Source: Elgaria multicarinata webbii (lineage: Eukaryota; Chordata; Lepidosauria; Squamata; Anguidae). From it: 64,000 nucleotides of DNA. The stretch covers positions 128,563,681 to 128,627,680 of the forward strand of contig NC_086172.1 in the NCBI RefSeq assembly GCF_023053635.1, given 5' to 3'. Both the position numbers and the translations under genes were made by a program. Within the stretch, counting starts at the first letter, position 1. Every line of letters starts with the position of its first letter. Of the stretch, positions 45,828 to 57,674 are shown one piece after another. The notes under the pieces are model-generated. The model had not been told where the DNA came from. It was given only the letters and a program-made list of their open reading frames with translations, and ran no database searches.

Positions 45828-45966
45828 CCAGGGGTTGGCAACTTGTGGTCCTCTAGACCTTTTGGCCTTCAATTCCCATCACCCCAATCAGCACATCCAG
45901 TAGCGATGGATCATGGGAGGGATCACAGGCCAAAATATCTGAAGGGCCACAAGTTGCCCACCCCTG
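45828..45966. repeat. MITE with about 20-bp terminal inverted repeats (family E)
   Basis: The left end 'caggggttggcaacttgtgg' and the inverse of the right end 'caggggtgggcaacttgtgg' match almost perfectly. The element is 139 bp. The CAGGGGTKGG ends are typical of hAT non-autonomous elements. It lies in HAUS2 intron 4. Confidence 0.8.
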
Positions 45967-46219
45967 TCCTAAACTTTTAAAAGATATACAAAACCTGCTT
46001 TCTCAGGAGGATATTTGACAGCTTTAGCTGGCTGGTTGTGGGCTTTTTGGGGGTGTGTGTGCTTATAGCTGTGCAGTAATTGGATTTTTAAAATGGTTTT
46101 AGTGTAGTAAATTGCAGTTTTATTTTTAATTGGATTCTGTTATCACTGTATTTCACTGATTTGTAGAATAGATGAGGTACATAATACATAAAAAGAATTA
46201 AGACAGAGTCGTCTCTTAC

Positions 46220-46352
46220 CTGTGGAAGACAGCTTCAATAGGCAGACTTTCTTGATACAATGGTTTCACTAGCCTCTGCCTAAGAGATCTTTTATTTTTC
46301 AGCACTGCTTCTAGATGTCTGTTCATTGCTTGCAGAGCTTGGCATTTCTGAG
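46220..46352 (-). CDS. HAUS2: HAUS2 exon 4
   Basis: 133 bp. The acceptor 'cttttatag' follows an unusually T- and A-rich tract, and the donor is 'gtaaga'. Two bases complete a Thr codon, then '[20 protein letters not shown]', '[20 protein letters not shown]' and 'VFH', and AG of a split Arg. Human reads '[20 protein letters not shown]' and '[20 protein letters not shown]'. This is the best conserved part of the protein. Confidence 0.94.
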
Positions 46353-46683
46353 CTATAAAAGTTTTTTTTAAAAAAAAATCTGTCAGAATTAATTAAACAT
46401 GCATTAAAATGAAAGCAGGCCTAACACAAAATGTTATTTATATGTTTTGAAAAAGAGCCTTAAAAATCTTAGTAGTATGCTGTGTTAGTATGTAGTTGTA
46501 ATAAAAAATGTATGGATCAGACTTTTGATGCTATCTATTACAACGTGTGTGGAAGCAGAATAGAAAGCAAACAGCAACTTTTGAAGACACAAAGCTGAGT
46601 AAAAGTGTTAAATTAATCCCAACCATGGTAGATCCTGATCTGCAAGATCCATCAAACAATAAGCCTAAAACAAAAATACTTAC

Positions 46684-46753
46684 TCAGGTAGAATGGATGA
46701 ATAATGTCTGCTGTATCTTTTTCCATCTGCAGGATTTCAGCCTCCAGATTAAT
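46684..46753 (-). CDS. HAUS2: HAUS2 exon 3
   Basis: 70 bp. The acceptor is 'atgtttatag' and the donor 'gtaagt'. 23 codons 'INLEAEILQMEKDTADIIHP' and 'FYL', then the first base of a split codon. Human has '[20 protein letters not shown]' and 'FFL'. Intron 3, to the left, is only about 330 bp. Confidence 0.93.
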
Positions 46754-46984
46754 CTATAAACATTAAAATAGCTACATTTTAATTTCCATGCATATGCTTA
46801 AAGTATGTATAGCCACTGCTAAAAAACAAACTAAAACTTGATCATCTTCAAGTGGTGTTTGGAAAAGAGAGTTGTTCTGTAGTTTCATGAGCCAATGCAT
46901 AGTTTCTTATGGAAGCTTGTTAGTTTTTCCCTACCCTGTGCCTGCTTACCCTACCCTCTACCTGTTTGCATTCTCTTCCCCTCC

Positions 46985-47093
46985 TTATTGTTTTACTATG
47001 ATTTTATTAGATTGTAAGCCTATGCGGCAGGGTCTTGCTATTTACTGTTTTACTCTGTACAGCACCATGTACATTGATGGTGCTATATAAATA

Positions 47094-47129
<36 letters not shown>

Positions 47130-47130
47130 C
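46985..47130 (+). repeat. L2 3' tail with (AAT)n in HAUS2 intron 2
   Basis: 'gattgtaagcctatgcggca', 'gtacagcaccatgtacattg' and 'gtgctatataaataaataat' followed by (AAT)n at 47,090-47,129. Confidence 0.85.
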
Positions 47131-48409
47131 ATTTATTCATTCAAATGCCATCTCTTCTAAACAGAGTTCAATTTATCATTACTTCTGGAAGCAAATTCCA
47201 GCTATAGTTAAGAGTTCAACCTCTCATTCTTATAGATCTATTTGTCAACAACCAAATTGCCCAACTGAACATGGAAGAGATATTTCCCCAGACTTTGTGA
47301 TCAGGCTAGAAAACACTTGATATAAAAACCTCTACAAAATGGAGTTAAGAATCTCTGTGTCTTCACAATGAAAAAGTTTGCTTCTATATTCCATATTAGG
47401 TAGAAGCATTAGAGCAGAGATAGGGAACATCCCTATCCAGACCATAAACTTCTTCTGCTGTTTTATCTCCAATTACTGATTGGAAATAAGAGGGTATTTA
47501 AAGGCATGTAAGCTGTTGCATTGAGGCCTACTCCTAAGCACACATAAAACTGATGTGTTTTGAATGCTTGGCCGGAAAATGTCCAAACTGGTAAAAATCA
47601 CATTTGGCCTTGCCCACTTTACTTTCTCCATATCCCTGCCCTGTACCCTTAGCCCTATCAACATCTGTAATATGCCCCCTCAGACCCTTACCAAATTGGT
47701 CAAAAATGGTTGGTCACCCCAGCATTACAACTAAATTCCCAAGAACTAAACCACAGAACATGAACAAAATGAATCACTATAGCATTCTGTGCACAAGAAG
47801 ATGAAGTGTATTCTGTGCTCAAGAGGATAACTCTAAGTAATTGGACACCCCCAAACAAAGAGAAGGCATACCAGGCTAAGGAACTTATAGGACTGATTTT
47901 AAAAAATGTGTTCATTTGATAATAAACAGTTGTCTTTATGTTTCCTCTTTTTAAGCTGTTAATTTCTTGTGAGGTAGCAGTTCATCTGCATACTCTCCTA
48001 GCAGCTTCTGATAGAGCCACCAGGGATCACTATGAGTTGGTTGGGTTCTCTCCACCAGCATACTAAATTTTTCAACTAAAAAGCAGCACATCACTAAGGC
48101 AGCCTGTAAACAGTAAGTGAAGAAAGAAAGACCACTTCCAGTTGTGGCAGAGGTTAGGAAATAAACAGGAGTTAAGAAGGACTGTGAGGACAATGTGATG
48201 GTGAATTTCCTGTGTACTATGTTTATTTTCTTGCCTGAATGCTTTGTAGACTACACGTCCAGAAAGTGTAAACTGGGCTGTTGGAAGGAAGTGTGAGAGG
48301 ACTGGAGGAGAAAGTGGTCCCACTTTAACTTGTTGGACAGAACACAGGGGCAGTACAGCAAAGAGAAAAGCAAGAACAGACTATGAGGGATGAGAACTGA
48401 AAAAAGGCG
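47131..48409. other. HAUS2 intron 2, unassigned
   Basis: No exon or named repeat is recognised. The short minus-strand frames show no domain. Confidence 0.45.
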
Positions 48410-48755
48410 TATTTTAAGAAAGGTGTAGACAAATTGGAACAGAGGATGGCAATGAAAATGGTCAGTGGTATGGAGGTATAAAAACAAGTCCTACCCAGAA
48501 AAGTTGAAGGAATTGAGTATATTTAGCCTGGAGAACATGATAGCCCTCCAGGTATTTAAAAAGTAGTGTCACACAGAAAAGGGGAAAACCTGTTCTCTGC
48601 TTTCTAAAGGGCAGGACTAGATCTAATGGGCCTGAGTTAATTATAGGAACAGTTTTCCTCAATCTGGTGCCCTGAAGATGTGTTGGACTTCAGCACCCCA
48701 CACCTGCTATCCCCAGTAAGGGATTGGACCAGATGGCTTACAAGGACCATTTTTT
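48410..48755 (+). mobile_element. CR1 3' end remnant with a small insertion
   Basis: 'gtttagcctggagaacatga'-like sequence (48,515-48,540) and 'gggattggaccagatggctt' (48,720) are CR1 3' region landmarks read on the plus strand. Positions 48,655-48,715 ('cctgaagatgtgttggactt') are a small MITE piece inside it. Old and diverged. Confidence 0.6.
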
Positions 48756-48876
48756 ATTTTATGTTGCTACAGCATTGTCTCACCACTATGAAATAATGTA
48801 TTACTATCCAGAGGAAATGTTATGCGTTATTGCCTTTATCATAGAACTTTATTGCAACATGGAAAGATTATTTCAC

Positions 48877-48969
48877 CTGGTTGATTTCAGCATGGAGGTC
48901 TGCAACTTCTTCTGCCTCTGAGAGACGAACAAAACAAGAGGCTGGTTTTCCACATATATCCAGAGTCCC
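48877..48969 (-). CDS. HAUS2: HAUS2 exon 2
   Basis: 93 bp, 31 codons, phase 0 at both ends. The acceptor is 'ctattgcag' and the donor 'gtgaaa'. The peptide is 'GTLDICGKPASCFVRLSEAE' and 'EVADLHAEINQ'. Human: '[20 protein letters not shown]' and 'QITNIQAEIYQ'. Identity is low except around SCFV and the AEI-Q end, in line with a fast-evolving coiled-coil subunit. Confidence 0.87.
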
Positions 48970-49206
48970 CTGCAATAGAAATGGGAGAGTTCACTACAAA
49001 CATAAACAAAACTTGAAAGCAAGTGAAACATTATGGTTCCAATTCTAAATACTCTTATATGGAAATAAGCCCCACTGAATTCCCCCTCCCACAAAAACAT
49101 GCTTAGTATCAGGCTGCGTGACTACAAGCGTAGTCATGATAGGTAGCGCATTGCATTCCCCTACCTCCAGCAGCTAATGAATAAGAGAGCAAATCTGCAT
49201 CTTTTT

Positions 49207-49275
49207 AGGGTGCAATCCTATGGACAGAAAAAAGTCCTACAACTCTCAGCATTCCCCAGCTAGCATGCCCTGCCC
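49207..49275. repeat. Family C MITE, half copy
   Basis: 'agggtgcaatcctatggaca' and 'aagtcctacaactctcagca' then 'ttccccag'. Left arm only. HAUS2 intron 1. Confidence 0.7.
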
Positions 49276-49688
49276 TTCAATATGTAAAATCAGTACTACA
49301 GCAAATAACAATACCATTAAAAAAATACTACCAGGACACTTTGTTATCGTTCTGTTTGGTAAAGAATCTTTATAACCCAACTTAATTTTTGGTACATTAA
49401 AAAAAAACATATTTGCAAACAGAAGAAGAAAATCACCCTTCCTATGTATATTTAGCACCCAAATCCTTTCCCCTTTAAAATTAGAGATAGTGAAAATCTG
49501 ACCTGTTATTCCCACATCTGTGCCTACAGTGAGGTGGAAAGAGCCCTGTGCCAGCAGTCACAAGAGTAATCAAAATCTTCCAGGTGCTCTTTTAATCTTC
49601 ATTACAAGGCACTGGGTATGTGTGTGTGCATGTAGCTGACCTGAATATTTAAGGAAAAGCCATATTCTACCCCCCTTTTTAATTTTTT

Positions 49689-49792
49689 AGGGTGCAATCC
49701 TATGCATGTTTAGACAGGAAGTCTAATGGCTGGCTGGGAAATGCTGGAAGTGGGGACTTTTTCTGCCAAAATATGCATAGGATTGAACCCTT
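49689..49792. repeat. Family C palindromic MITE, whole
   Basis: 'agggtgcaatcctatgcatg' at the left pairs with 'catgcataggattgaaccct'-like sequence at the right ('aatatgcataggattgaacc' plus 'c'). 104 bp. HAUS2 intron 1. Confidence 0.75.
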
Positions 49793-50192
49793 AATAAGAG
49801 TGACTGAAAATGATTCACTCCACCACAACAGAGTGCATAAACATACATTTTTTCTTCTATGAAATTTCTTATGTGCAGAACTCAAGTCAGGTAGTCTAGA
49901 GAACACAAGAACTCATGGCTATACAGTTTATTTAAATACATTTACAGCGGAAATTAAAATAATTTAATTTAAAACCTAAACATGCTTAGGTAAATCAAAC
50001 TGAATGGCTTTAAGCAAGAGTAAAAACAATACTACTACAATAATATTCCAGATCTATTGTGACTGGGTTAGAATACTGACAGCAGCTATGCATTTCCAAA
50101 AGATCTCAGCATGGCCCTTGCCTGAAATCTTGAAGAAACGGCACCAGTCAAAATAGGCCACAGTGGATGGGCAGCCTATAAATAAAGTTAAT

Positions 50193-50327
50193 AAGGCGCA
50201 ATCCTACGCATGTTTAGACTGAAAAAAACACCTATAACTCCCGGCATTTCTCATCCAGTCATGCTGGCTGGGGAATACTGGGAGTTGTAGGACTTTTCTG
50301 TTTAAACATGCATAGGACTGCGCTCTA
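50193..50327. repeat. Family C palindromic MITE, best copy
   Basis: The left arm 'aaggcgcaatcctacgcatg' then 'tttagactg' pairs with the right arm 'tttaaacatgcataggactg' then 'cgctc'. In the middle, 'aactcccggcatttctcatc' faces 'gctggggaatactgggagtt'. About 135 bp, almost entirely one hairpin. HAUS2 intron 1. Confidence 0.85.
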
Positions 50328-50498
50328 AATAGCATAAGCCAGTTTCATATATAATTTGTCCATTGTGGTGCCCTAACTATATTTAATAAATTGAGTAACA
50401 TTAGGGACTACACTGCTAAAGTTGGAAAGAAATGAACAGAGCTTATATGACGCGCATCTACGGGGCGGGGAGAGAGTGAGCGAACGACCCCGCCTCAC

Positions 50499-50588
50499 CT
50501 GGGACACCACACCAGAGTACAGGCACCGAGCCAACATCAGTCCGGCCGCCGTGGGCTGCACAGGGTCCCAAGGGTTGAAAGAAGCCAT
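50499..50588 (-). CDS. HAUS2: HAUS2 exon 1 (start of the augmin subunit 2 gene)
   Basis: HAUS2 (CEP27) is one of eight subunits of augmin (HAUS), which binds spindle microtubules and recruits gamma-tubulin to nucleate branches; it acts at the spindle and centrosomes (family knowledge). This exon gives 30 codons starting 'MASFNPWDPVQPTAAGLMLA' and 'RCLYSGVVSQ', with the donor 'gtgagg'. Human begins '[20 protein letters not shown]'. The shared NPWDP and AGL fix the start. The six exons in the window (90, 93, 70, 133, 109 and 153 bp) join in frame to 215 residues, against 235 in human. The missing length is all at the C-terminus. The protein is mostly predicted coiled coil (exons 3-6). Orientation and position beside STARD9 and LRRC57 match other vertebrates. 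Confidence 0.95.
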
Positions 50589-51119
50589 GTCAGGGAGAGC
50601 TTCTGGCGCCGACTCAACGCTCTCTTGCGCGCTTAGGCTGCATAGGAAACTCCACCTCTCTCTTTCTTTGAAACTCGCGCCGCCATGTTGAGCGCGGCAA
50701 AACAGTTAATCGCCATTTTAGATCTACAGTGAAAGGCAGGAAGAAAGGATTGCTTATTTTTTTGCTACGAAATAAGGTATTCTACACCGAGGGAATAAAA
50801 TCCTAATACAGCCCTCACGGGCACTTGTATAGCCATGCTGGACTTGGCGGATACTCCAGCAGCCAAGACGAAGACAGCAGAGTCCGGAAATACTGTGAGG
50901 TTCAAGTCGAACCGGTATCCGGAAATGAAGTAAGCGACGGTCACTCCTGCCATTTTGGTTGTGGCGGAAGTTAATGGGGCAAGCTGGGTAATGGCTACCC
51001 TGCCCCTCCCGGAGGACCCAAGGACTACTTTTCCGTGTGAAGGGTTCGCCATTATAATAGATTGAGAGAGATTTTGCTTTCATCCGGGTCTTGTGATTCA
51101 CCACGGGGGATTAAAGTAG

Positions 51120-51192
51120 TGTGGCTGGGGTTTCTTGAGCTGTGTGCGCTTGTTGCTAGGATGCGCAGCACTGGCGACCGCCGTGATTACAG
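51120..51192 (+). other. LRRC57: Candidate untranslated first exon of LRRC57
   Basis: A splice-donor-like 'attacag|gtaact' at 51,192 lies in the CpG-rich block, 2.3 kb upstream of the start-codon exon. LRRC57 is known to begin with a non-coding exon in mammals. The 5' limit is a guess. The frames at 51,341-51,923 are not thought to be genes. Confidence 0.4.
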
Positions 51193-51250
51193 GTAACTGA
51201 AATCAAGGGTCTTTGGTTATTCTTATGGGGAAGATCGTGGATCCCTCCTC

Positions 51251-53109
51251 TGAGAGAGATCCACCTCGGAGAGGGAGGAGATTCTGTAGTGTGTAGCCTA
51301 ACCTCGCACATCTCACCTGGGACTTACCTCCACTTAAAGTGTGTGGAAGTCCGTCTGCGTTTATATGTATACTCTGAAGTCAGTCCCGTTGGACGTGGTG
51401 GTTCCTTCTCCAATCCAGTGGGCATTTAGGGGTTGCGGTCGTAGTCCCATTGAATTCAGTGCAGTCGAGAAAACACGAATAGCATCGGGCTGTTTCCCCT
51501 CAAACAACGCAGCACCCCTCTTTCTCTCTCTTAGTGGCACGGAGACAATTTGGGTTGTCCCGCTTCCTTCCTTCCTCCGTCCCATCTTTCATAGCTGTGT
51601 GTGGTTCGACAGAGCGTGTTTGCTTCAGTTCTCTGAGGCAGAAGACGTTGAGGCCGCTGGAATTCACCATGTGTTACATTGGGGAGCAGGACCTCCCCTC
51701 AGCTTCGCCTTATTTTCTATCTCCCGTGCTCCGACTGAGAGAAATGGGGCGGCTACTTCAAGAACAAGCGAGAACCGATTCTGGGGGAGCCAAGTCTTTT
51801 GTTTTTGGTGCGGATATGTACATGCATGGAGGGAGAGGCGGATCTCGTGGGAAGACAAACAATATTGTTAATACCGCAAAGTCAAAAATCTATCTTCTCA
51901 GTTCTTATGGAGTCTACATTTAAACTAAAATGAGATTAATCTGCAACCCTTATTTGATTGTTTGTAGCGAGAATATTTTGTTGGTAGTTAAAATAATCCT
52001 TAGGCAGATGGGATTAAGGAACGTAAAGCTAAGAATAGTTGGCTAAGTATCCTCTGCTACCTCTTAGTAACATCCTTGCTTTGATTCTTTGCTCCTGTTC
52101 ATTTAAGACTGTGGGTGCCTTTCAGGGATGGAGATCAAAGCTACATTAATGAAGAAGTATTGTGTTTGTGCTCTTCTATTATTTTAGTGCACTTTGTGAG
52201 GATGGTTGAGAGATACATTAGTCTGTTGTACAAACGTTTTGCAAACTGTCTTGTTTGTGGCAGTTCTTTATATCCAAAACCAAATAGCTTATGTTGCATG
52301 ACACGCGTTCGTATTTCTATTTTCCTATCAATTTATAGACCTATAGTTCTCAAATATTGCTGATGAGTCTCCCCCCCTAAAGTTACAGAAGCAAAGATAA
52401 AAGTGTTTATGTACAAGTGTTTTGAACAGTAATTGTCTTTACTGCAAATCAAATGCGTCCTAAATATCGGCATTAGATTAAGTCTAGTTTGCATGAAATG
52501 TGAAAGAAATAGTATTCTAATCCTGGTTACTCACAAATATAGCAGTCAGACTATTCAAGTTCGACAGGCTCAATTCTAGTTGCCAAATTCTGGCTTAAGG
52601 AGCAAAACTGCAAGAAATATACTAGCTTAGCACAAAGGCAATTTTGTGGCTGCATCATTGGAGAAAGCAGTACTGTGCAATTCTATCTGATCCACATGAT
52701 TTGTGTTCAACTGGAGCTTAATACATCCTTGTATTTGTACATAGTATGCACCATGCAACTCAATCCTATGCATGTTATTAGTTTATTTGAAAGTAAATCC
52801 CCATGAAAGTGGGGTTTAAAATATGCTGTGCCCATGGAATAGGGTCAGCTATAAATACGTTGCCATGGCTTCTGACATTATAAAGCTCTTTAATAGACTG
52901 ACCTGCCTGTCTAATTATATTTATATAACCTATTTACCAGAGCATTATCCGCAAACCTGAATTAATCTTAGACGAGAACATAAGCATGCTTCCTTGGAAA
53001 CATATTAGATTCAGTAGGGCTTGCTTCCAGTTTTTTTGAGTTTTTTGTCAAATACTTCACCTTTTCTGTTGCATGTGCCCCACATTTCTGTGTAGGTTTT
53101 TTTTACACT
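51251..53109. other. LRRC57 intron 1, mostly unassigned
   Basis: No exon is recognised. Positions 52,755-52,835 ('aatcctatgcatgttattag', 'gaaagtaaatccccatgaaa') look like the short palindromic repeat of 1.8 kb. Confidence 0.45.
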
Positions 53110-53233
53110 AAGGGTGTGATCCTATGCATGTTTAGGCAGAAAAAAAATCTTACAGCTCCCAACATTCCAGCTGGTGAATGCTGGGAGTTGTAGGACTTTT
53201 TTTCTGTCTAAACATACATAGGAGAAGGCCCTA
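53110..53233. repeat. Family C palindromic MITE, whole
   Basis: 'aagggtgtgatcctatgcat' to 'ctaaacatacataggagaag' then 'gccct', with 'cagctggtgaatgctgggag' at the turn. About 124 bp, in LRRC57 intron 1. An (AC)n patch follows at 53,250-53,261. Confidence 0.8.
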
Positions 53234-53489
53234 ACTGGATGTTGTATTACACACACACACAGTCTTTATGTGGTGGTGTTTGATTCATTGGCACTGTGCT
53301 CTGGGCCCTGAAATAATGGATGCTTTCTTTACTATCAAGATGAGCATACCGATAGGAAAGATCCACTTAGATGATTCTTCCCTCTAAGTACTTCCAAATT
53401 TACTTTTTAATAGAAAATAAGCTCATGTATCCTAGTGTGGTGTGAATGAGAGTGACTCAGCTGGACCACAACCATTTGTCAGTTTCTGA

Positions 53490-53603
<114 letters not shown>

Positions 53604-54234
53604 TGAATATGTACCACACATAATTCTTACTTTTATACTGAAAAATGCAAGAGGGATAACATTAATCACACCTTGAGGAGCACTTACATTTTGGAACTTG
53701 TTTTTTTAAAAAAACGTATTTGTCAGATTACGAGTATAAAAATGTCAGTTGAATGGGTTCTTATTGGTATATCTACATGTTCTTCTCATGATAAAAAATG
53801 TGTTCTGTGTTTAGAGGGCTTATTCAGTAGTAAATGTGATTAGGATTGCACCCTTAGTTGCTTGCTACTAAAACCAGGTGAGATGGGTTTAGCCTTTAAA
53901 AACAGAGTGATCTAATACACTACTAGATAAGTTATGTAATAACTGTACTGTACATTACAACTTGTGACAAAGATTTATATAATTTTATTATGTGTAATAT
54001 GAAATGCTTCATCTTTTTTGTCCTAATTAATCAGTTTTAAGGGGATGTTCCCAAATTCAATTCTATGCTAAGAATAATTGCTGTCCCCCCAGTCTCTCAG
54101 TACCATTCATAATTCTTTAATCTTCTATCACAATCTTGTAAAAATACATCTGCAAAAGATACTAGCTGACACATTTTATTAACTTGCCTGCCTTACTAAA
54201 ACTTTTGTATTTAATACAACTTTTGTCTATTTAG

Positions 54235-54417
<183 letters not shown>

Positions 54418-54564
54418 TAAATATCTTATCAGCTTGCTATATTTAGTGAACTTGCTATATTTAGTGAACTTAATTACCAGAAGTTAGTTTCATCCTTTTC
54501 TTTCAAAGTATAAAGGGGGGTAGATTTAAAAGTCCTGACATTTCTCAACTGGTTAGTTGAGTGC

Positions 54565-54630
54565 TTTTGTGGCAGAAACTTGTGCTTTGGGTTTAATTTG
54601 GGTATCTCTCTGAGGGAGTGATTATATGAA
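54565..54630 (+). repeat. 66-bp exact repeat, copy 1 (LRRC57 intron 3)
   Basis: This 66-bp stretch, starting 'ttttgtggcagaaacttgtg' and ending 'gagtgattatatgaa', recurs without a mismatch at 55,797-55,862. It belongs to no repeat family I know. A separate 20-bp tandem duplication ('cttgctatatttagtgaa') is at 54,432-54,470. Confidence 0.9.
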
Positions 54631-54925
54631 GAGTGCTTCATAGCTAACAAAGTTTTGATTTGTCAGTATTGCAATCACATGTTATTAAGGTACTTGAAAT
54701 TTTCCTGGCTATTGTGAAATATGGCTTACTCAATTTGAGTAATTTCCATTCATTCTTTTCTCTTCCAAACTCTCTGATAGCTAGAGAAAGACAAGATGGG
54801 ACCTTCATGTTAATCCAGGCAATTGTACCTTATCTGTTACACATTGTCATATATTGCAAAAGAGAATTCAACTGCATCTAGAATCCTAATAAAATGTGGT
54901 GTTGTATTCCACCAATAATAATTGA

Positions 54926-55276
<351 letters not shown>

Positions 55277-55796
55277 TAGGTGAACACGATTAGGGGGGAA
55301 AAATCTCCCCAAAGCACTGATGTTTCTTAGATATTACAGATACAGGAATCTTGCTTAGCACTACAAGCAAAATTTAACATGTTTCTCTTGCTTTGCCCTG
55401 ATGGAAAACCTTACTACTAAGTTATCTCTACTTTGTAACATGATTTTCCATTTGTTGGGAAGAATGTTAGCTTTAAATGTCTTATTTTTCCCTCAACTAG
55501 TCTCTTTTCCCCTCCCCATTTCATTATAATTTTAATTTTTTAGTACTAATTTAGGCATGTATCACAAGAGAAGAATAAATGACAGTGGGAAAAACAGTAT
55601 TGTGATTGCTTGAAATTGTGTCCAGTTTGGAGAATTTTTTGCTTAGCATTATAATAGCAAGTGGGTTTAAGCTTCTGCAAACTGAAATGGCAAGCTCGCA
55701 TGATAACAAATTGAAATAATTAAGTTTACATGTGACTTTAGCATCAAGAGATGAATGTATGTGTGAACTATACCTAATTCTGTGGGATATGGGATA

Positions 55797-55862
55797 TTTT
55801 GTGGCAGAAACTTGTGCTTTGGGTTTAATTTGGGTATCTCTCTGAGGGAGTGATTATATGAA
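55797..55862 (+). repeat. 66-bp exact repeat, copy 2 (LRRC57 intron 4)
   Basis: Identical to 54,565-54,630, 1.23 kb away across exon 4. It lies about 55 bp before the acceptor of exon 5. Confidence 0.9.
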
Positions 55863-55918
55863 TTTAGAATTGACAGAACCATAATCATTTTTTTCTTGCT
55901 CTTTTTGGTGCATGATAG

Positions 55919-56167
<249 letters not shown>

Positions 56168-56395
56168 TAACTGGTGAATCAGATCAGGGGGAAAATCAGA
56201 TACTTTTTATAGCCTTTTAAAGATTGAACAGTTGAATCTTTTTTTGGACTTGTTCTCGACGCCCTCACACATTTCCCTGCCTCTTAGGCTTATGTAATGT
56301 ATTGATTTAAATGCTTTTAAAGATTAGTTTCTTGGCTTTTTGCCCCTTTGTGAATCCTTAAAGGCATAACTTAAGCATTAGTCAAATAAGCCACT

Positions 56396-56515
56396 CTTTC
56401 TCAACCTCGGGCTCTTGAGATATAGTCCAAAACTTCTGCCATCATTCTTGACTAGTGGGCATGCTATTTGGGCTGATAAATATCTGAAGAGCACCAGTTG
56501 AGGAAGGCTGATACA
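56396..56515. repeat. Small MITE in LRRC57 intron 5
   Basis: 'ctctttctcaacctcgggct' and the inverse of the end ('cagccttcctcaactggtgc') form terminal inverted repeats of about 18 bp. 120 bp, hAT-like in style, similar to family E. Confidence 0.6.
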
Positions 56516-56967
56516 GGCTCTGGTTAAAGCTTCTATCTCAAACTTTTAATTCTAAGAAGCCTTTGGATCAGACTCAATGTGCAAACAGAAGGCTCTTCTG
56601 CTTGTTCGAGGGGTGAATATGTTTTTCCAGAGCTGTAACTTTTGTGCCACATCCACACTGTCCTAGGATATGCCAACCCTCGGCAGTGGCTTTTGTGGGG
56701 TGCAGAAGGCTGCAGTGGGAGGGAGGCAGAGAAGCCCCAGTCCAGAATCAGAACTCTGCTCTTAGTTGTTGTGATGTAAGCCAATGTGACTGACAAGTAG
56801 CTTCATTCTGATTTCAAAGCAAGATTTCTATCATTTATCTTGGCTGAAGAAGTATTAAAGCAGTACAGTTTCCTTGTTCAAGTTAGTTATGAATCACCCA
56901 TCTAATAGCAAGAGACCTGGAGAAAAACATACAATAGGGTCTAGTCTAATAGTTTATCTAGCTAAAT

Positions 56968-57264
56968 CAGGGGTGGGGAACCTCAGACCCAGCGACCAAA
57001 TACAGCTCTCTTGGGGTCTTAATCTGGCCCTGTGGGGTTCCCTAGATGGCTGTGCCTCCTTTCCCCCACCCACGAATAATTTGGTGTTTTCCTGGCTTTT
57101 GTGGAGTTTCCCCCCTATTCTAAAACGTTGAAATGCCTCTACTAAGGCTAAGTTACTGACAGTAAGAGATTTAAGCTAAAATCTGCTTGTTAGTTTTGGC
57201 CCCACCCACCACTGGAATGTGGCCCTCAAGAGCTCCTCCAAAATTGAAGAGGTTTCCCACCCCA
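56968..57264 (+). repeat. Family A hAT-like MITE, copy 4 (best ends)
   Basis: 'caggggtggggaacctcaga' at the left, 'ggaatgtggccctcaagagc' inside and 'gaagaggtttcccacccc' at the right. The two ends are imperfect inverse repeats. About 300 bp, in LRRC57 intron 5. Confidence 0.8.
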
Positions 57265-57632
57265 AATTTAAACAGGATACTGCAGCCTTAGCCATGGAGT
57301 AGATTGTAGGTAGACTGTGAATTAGGAAAACTAGAGATGGGTTCTCTCTTTTTATAGTCTGGTTATCTTCTAGATAATTGTCAGACTCCTATCTTGAAGA
57401 ATTGTTTGTTGCTATCAGTTATTGTACATTAGAGAATATTATGTATAAAATATTTGCATAGTATAGAATCTGTCTGATCCTGAATTGGTCCAGCATAAGA
57501 AACTGCTGGTTAGGAAATATCCTTGGGAATCTCTATCCCAGCTACAAAGGTGGTATCAATAGAATAACCTAGAACTTAATCTATGCTGTGTTCCTCTCAC
57601 CAAAAAAATAATTTTGTTACTTAATTTTTTAG

Positions 57633-57674
57633 TATATGGAACGATTCACAGCCACAAAGAAAAAATTTGCCTGA
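57633..57674 (+). CDS. LRRC57: LRRC57 exon 6 (last coding exon)
   Basis: 42 bp. The acceptor is 'taattttttag'. 13 codons 'YMERFTATKKKFA' then TGA, the same as the human C-terminus as remembered. The basic Lys tail is kept. Confidence 0.96.
   Translation, partial: YMERFTATKKKFA

Larger units (their letters stand above)
50400..51250. promoter_or_regulatory. CpG-rich, probably bidirectional promoter of HAUS2 and LRRC57
   Basis: Exon 1 of HAUS2 (-) and the presumed first exon of LRRC57 (+) start within about 600 bp of each other in a CpG-rich block ('cggggcggggagagagtgag' near 50,461, 'cgccgccatg' near 50,678). No TATA box was identified. Head-to-head genes sharing such an island are commonly co-expressed housekeeping genes. 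The shared use is inferred from layout. Confidence 0.65.

Noticed and set aside
51341-51923. Frames of 176 and 129 codons just downstream of the HAUS2/LRRC57 promoter
   Set aside because: No recognisable motif, two overlapping frames, and located in LRRC57 intron 1 beside a CpG-rich block; best explained by low stop density.
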